Of a DNA stretch of 64,000 nucleotides, positions 59,675 through 64,000 are shown piece by piece. Location: contig OZ022239.1 in assembly GCA_963978895.1 (NCBI GenBank), positions 17,400,686 to 17,464,685 of the forward strand, given 5' to 3'. The translations under genes and the position numbers were made by a program. This stretch comes from Erpobdella octoculata (Eukaryota; Annelida; Clitellata; Hirudinida; Erpobdellidae). How positions within the stretch are numbered: the stretch's first letter is position 1; each line of letters starts with the position of its first letter. The notes beneath the pieces were generated by a model, which saw only the letters and a list, made by a program, of their open reading frames with translations, was not told the DNA's origin and did not search any database.

Positions 59675-59794
59675 GCGGAAAAGCGACCGGGAACGCGACG
59701 GGAACGGGAAAGCGGAGTAGGAAACGGGAGCGTGAGAGACAAACATTAGAAAAACCTCTAAAATCCCCGGGCAACGCCGGGTGCCTCCGTTAGT

Positions 59795-61012
<1,218 letters not shown>

Positions 61013-61020
61013 ATATATAG

Positions 61021-61456
61021 TAATTTCCCACTATAACGTACTTCAAGAGAATCACAAATAGGAAACAGGTACATAAGGTACGATTAAGGGTTTATTAATC
61101 CAGTGTCCGTTATATCAAAGGTATAAAAAAAGTCAACTTGTTACTTTAGAAAAACAAATTGCATTTATTGTGCATGTAACGTCAGTAAAACGGTATAAAG
61201 TGCAGTATTAAAATCTAAAATAGATGTCAGTTTTACTGACTGGTGGTCCAATGACTAGGACGCTTTGTGATCTAACATGGACAAACCATTGATATAGAAT
61301 CATATAGAATCTCTTCATGCTGTTGATCACTTTATTGAAATTTGCTTACTGTTTAAAATTAAAAATTGCTCTTCTCCACTCTACCTAACTTAATAAAAAT
61401 CCTTCCTAAGTCTGGTCTTCGATCTTCCTCTCTTAGCCACTTTCACATCTTGTATC
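61021..61456. other. Unassigned stretch between hAT and gypsy LTR
   Basis: AT-rich; no frame or element end recognised. Confidence 0.4.
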
Positions 61457-61662
61457 TGTTGGGTATTATTCAAGTAACACAAATAAATAACATTAATTTT
61501 GAACTCACGAACGTTTATTAAGCAAGACACGAGACACGACCAGCCGATGACAAAACAACAAAACGACCAAGAAGACGGAACTACACAAAGCTCGTGTCCA
61601 AACAAAGATAATAAAAAGATATATAATTAAATAGATAATTATTTAATTTGTATGTCACTACA
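61457..61662 (-). repeat. 3' LTR of the gypsy element, 206 bp
   Basis: On the minus strand it starts TGTAGTGACATACAAATT and ends ATAATACCCAACA, giving TG...CA borders, with an AATAAA in CTTAATAAACGTTCG. Directly upstream on that strand is GCGCGGGGGCTCAC, a purine-rich stretch suitable as polypurine tract. The partner LTR is outside the window, so the borders rest on these signals only. Confidence 0.7.
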
Positions 61663-61698
61663 GTGAGCCCCCGCGCAGAAGACGGAGTCAAAAAAAAT

Positions 61699-62969
61699 TT
61701 AATAAATAAAGTCCTTCTGACGGTTAAAATGTACACGTCTGCCGGGCCTGGTGCAAGGTGGTTCATCTGTCTTGGTAGTAGAGGACTCAGGAGTGTTGCT
61801 GTTGGCTGTGGATGTTGTCATCTTCTTAGGCAAACTTGCATGCTCTGTTGGAGTAAAAGATTCAGTCACAGATTCACGAGGTGAAGCTTTTGTTGTCTCT
61901 GAAGGCAATCGTGTAAGTTTGATGCGATCTAGAAACACACAAGAAGAGGAACCATCTGGCATCTTAATTTTGACAATTTTGCCTTTTGCAGCAAGAACTT
62001 TATAGGGTCCTTGATAGGGAGCTTCCAAAGGTTGCCGAACTCTATCGATTCTTAACCAAATGTGTTGCCCTGGTTGCAGCTGGACTGTTGAGGACGAATG
62101 TTTCGATCATGGTGAATCCCTTCTGACAGCGTAGTGAAGTCTAGCTGACGCATGTGCTTGCAGAGCTGCTGAATGAATTCGATTTGCTCTTTAGTGGAAG
62201 GGTTTGTCTTGATGAAAAAGATATGGGGCATCAAGATGTCAGAGACTGTCATGGCTGTGAAGGGTGAATTCCCATGTTCTGTAGGAATGGCTCTAAGTGC
62301 TAAACAAACCATAGGAAAGGTAATAAGCCATTCTTCATTACGTGACAAGAATGCTGTCTTGAGAGTACGGTAAAACCTCTCTATTATGGATTGTGGATGA
62401 TAAGCGGTGGTACGTAGTCGGTGGAAACCAATAGAGTGTGATAACTCACTAAAAAGATTGCTCTCAAACTGTCGACCTTGATCTGTTGTGAGACACAATG
62501 GTACGCCAAACCTGCTGATCCAATGACTTAGAAATACTTCAGCAACTGCCGTTGCCGTAATGGAAGAGACTGGAGCGCATTCAAACCAACGTGTTGCTCT
62601 GTCGATGAATGTGACAACATAGAGCAGATCAGAATTGAACAGAGAACCGAGTGTCTTGGAGGGTTTCAGTGGTCCTACTATGTCTATGTGGACTGTCTGG
62701 AACCGATCATTGAATGGATAAATGGGTTGTTCAGGGATGTTCTTGTTGTGACGATGAATTTTTGCTTTCTGACAATCCAAGCAGCCATTGACCCATTCTT
62801 TGATGTCCCCCTTCATTTTAGGCCAAAAATACCTTGCTGCAATCAAATTTGTAGATCCACGTATGCCTGGATGTGCCAAATTGTGTAGATGTCTAAACAC
62901 TGACTGTCGTTGAGCTTGGGGAACGTATGGACGAGGATAAACGGATGTTGTTTCGCAAAGAATTGACAA
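61699..62969 (-). pseudogene. gypsy integrase with one frameshift
   Basis: The zinc-binding part shows HLHNLAHPGIRGSTNLIAAR, then YFWPKMKGDIKEWV and CLDCQKAK, a full HHCC motif. The catalytic core has VHIDIVGP, TTDQGRQFE and ERFYRTLK, giving the D,D-35-E triad. After a frameshift near 62050 the C-terminal part follows with YQGPYKVLAAKGK, a GPY/F-type module, and LDRIKLTRLPSE. Integrase inserts the reverse-transcribed copy into the genome. The frameshift separates the C-terminal module from the core in this copy. Confidence 0.88.
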
Positions 62970-63442
62970 ATCCGCATATAGTTGATGGGATGTGAGGATG
63001 TCCTTGCATTTCTGTATCTCTGCATCTTCGTCTGTGCTTTGGCAATGCTTGCTAGATCTGGATTGTAAAGTTGCAGTGCACTAAGGGGCCTGGAAAGTGT
63101 ATCTGCAGCTTTGTTCTCAGCTCCTTTGAAGTGGTGCATTTCCGCAACATATTCAGATATGATAGAGAGGCGTCGATGTTGCATGTGGCTCTTCTGGTCT
63201 CTGTTGGAAAAAAAAGCTTGGCAGAAGGGTTTGTGGTCTATAAACAAATAGAGTTCTCGGCCTTCAATAATGTGTTTAAAATGAATGACAGCTAGATATG
63301 CCGCCAAAGGTTTTTCTGTCAAAAGCCGAGTATACTGATTCTGTTTTAGACAACCTCTTGGAATTAAATGCAATTGGTTGTGCCTTGTTTTTATGACCTG
63401 ATGAAGGGCTGCACCAATAGCTATTGAAAATGCATCACCCAC
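62843..63442 (-). pseudogene. gypsy RNase H region
   Basis: The minus-strand frame has SIAIGAALHQ, LTEKPLAAYLAVIHFKHIIE, LFIDHKPFCQAF and, further on, HHFKGAENKAADTLSR, the usual order of Ty3/gypsy RNase H: the tether-proximal D-x-S-x-x-G-A-x-L segment, E-K-E-L-A-like, TDHKPL-like and N-x-x-A-D-x-L-S-R motifs. Some acidic residues are substituted (EKPLAAY for EKELLA). It leads into the integrase linker (about 63070-62970) in the same orientation. A stop or gap at 63443-63480 separates it from the RT frame. Confidence 0.82.
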
Positions 63443-63576
63443 TAGGTGTTAGAGGCTACTAGAATTACTAATGTAATAAAGGTTAGCTGAACCTGCAAGA
63501 GCTGACTTAATATCCTCAAAGGCTTTCCATTGGGCAATTTTCGAAGTCAACTGATGATTTCGTTGATTTGTACTTT

Positions 63577-63999
63577 CTAAAAAGGTGTACAAGGGGGCAG
63601 ATTTGTTGGCAAAATGAGGGATGAAGCTCTATAATAACTAATCATGCCAATGAATCGCCGCAAACCTGCATAATCTTTGGGTCGGGAAAAATCAAGAATG
63701 GCTGCTGTGTTGTCTCCAGGTGGTAAAATTCCAGTTGACGATAGGTTGTGTCCTAGGAACACCACAGATCTTTGAGCAAACACACACTTATTGATGCTGA
63801 TCCGCAAATTGTTTTCTTCCAGTTGCTGAAAAACTACTTTAAGGTGGTCTAAATGCTCATTGTCATTACTCGAGGCTACCAAAATATCATCAATGTACAC
63901 ACAAACAAATGGTAAATCTTGAAAAATTGCATCCATGAATCTTTGAAATGTTTGCGTTGCATTCCTGAGACCAAATTGCATACGAGTGAATTCAAACAA
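63577..63999 (-). pseudogene. gypsy reverse transcriptase, C-terminal half
   Basis: The frame enters from the right edge with FTRMQFGLRNATQTFQRFMD, then the catalytic VYIDDILVAS (YIDD), KCVFAQRSVVFLGH and LRRFIGMISYYRA. These are RT domains 4-7 and the thumb/connection of the Ty3/gypsy type. The N-terminal half is outside the window. The frame shifts near 63640 (SYYRASSLILPTNLP, where SYYR-F-IP-x-FA is usual). Confidence 0.9.
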
Positions 64000-64000
64000 T

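Larger units (their letters stand above)
61457..63999 (-). mobile_element. Ty3/gypsy LTR retrotransposon, 3' half (cut by window end)
   Basis: On the minus strand the pol order is RT, RNase H, integrase and then LTR, diagnostic of the Ty3/gypsy type. Gag, protease, most of RT and the other LTR are right of the window. Frameshifts or stops occur near 63570, 63450 and 62050, so the copy is decayed. It is not a complete element here. Confidence 0.9.

Overview
This window is AT-rich animal nuclear DNA. The evidence is spliced exons of a ubiquitin hydrolase gene, Helitrons, hAT, piggyBac and pogo-like DNA transposons, L2/CR1-type LINEs, a Penelope-like element, a Ty3/gypsy element, a tRNA-derived SINE, and a very heavy load of micro- and minisatellites. 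The mixture suits an invertebrate metazoan such as a mollusc or another lophotrochozoan, but the species cannot be fixed from the sequence. Most long open frames here are translated microsatellites (runs such as MYVC, IHTY, SVFL or TITI) and are not genes.

Left part (1-10.2 kb). The only host gene I can recognise is the 3' end of a UCHL1/UCHL3-type ubiquitin C-terminal hydrolase on the + strand: four terminal exons between 2523 and 3738. Its earlier exons lie left of the window. A complete 1.05-kb Helitron sits in the intron before the first visible exon, with a readable empty site. Just downstream is a pogo-like transposon (4227-6798, TA target duplication) holding a related inverted remnant. 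Two unrecognised minus-strand frames lie at 7.2-7.9 kb. A TATA-less promoter-like cluster (TCTCGCGAGA, an ETS-type site and a YY1-type site) lies near 10.0 kb.

Middle (10.2-24 kb) is mainly satellite: a 21-bp minisatellite with 105-bp higher-order structure, several hexamer, octamer and trinucleotide arrays, a LINE 3' tail inserted into a 19-bp minisatellite, and a complete 1.48-kb Helitron (22014-23492) inserted into an ACAT/AC microsatellite. At 24.9-27.5 kb is an apparently intact piggyBac transposon whose transposase has a probable N-terminal intron. A 570-bp AATTAC/AATCAC satellite abuts it.

Right part (30-64 kb) is a graveyard of nested elements. A hAT remnant carries a BED finger (30.4 kb). 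A widespread transposon-type ORF is split by a 4.3-kb minus-strand L2-like LINE (32.3-37.8 kb). A SINE is followed by a small hAT. A 927-bp hAT has a perfect 8-bp duplication (42148-43074). The most intricate stretch is 51.5-61.0 kb: pieces of a Penelope-like element are split by copies of one modular Helitron family; one of those Helitrons holds a near-complete L2-like LINE and, in its central TA tract, a 1.28-kb hAT element; another Helitron follows head-to-tail, then an internally deleted hAT. The window ends in the 3' half of a minus-strand Ty3/gypsy element (RT, RNase H, integrase, 206-bp LTR).

No unknown cellular defence or metabolic system is evident. The most novel signal is the Helitron family: fixed 5' and 3' modules around a variable central microsatellite, a repeated choice of TA or ACAT microsatellites as target, and one copy with two successive 3' terminators. 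Together these suggest rolling-circle transposons that carry and seed microsatellites.
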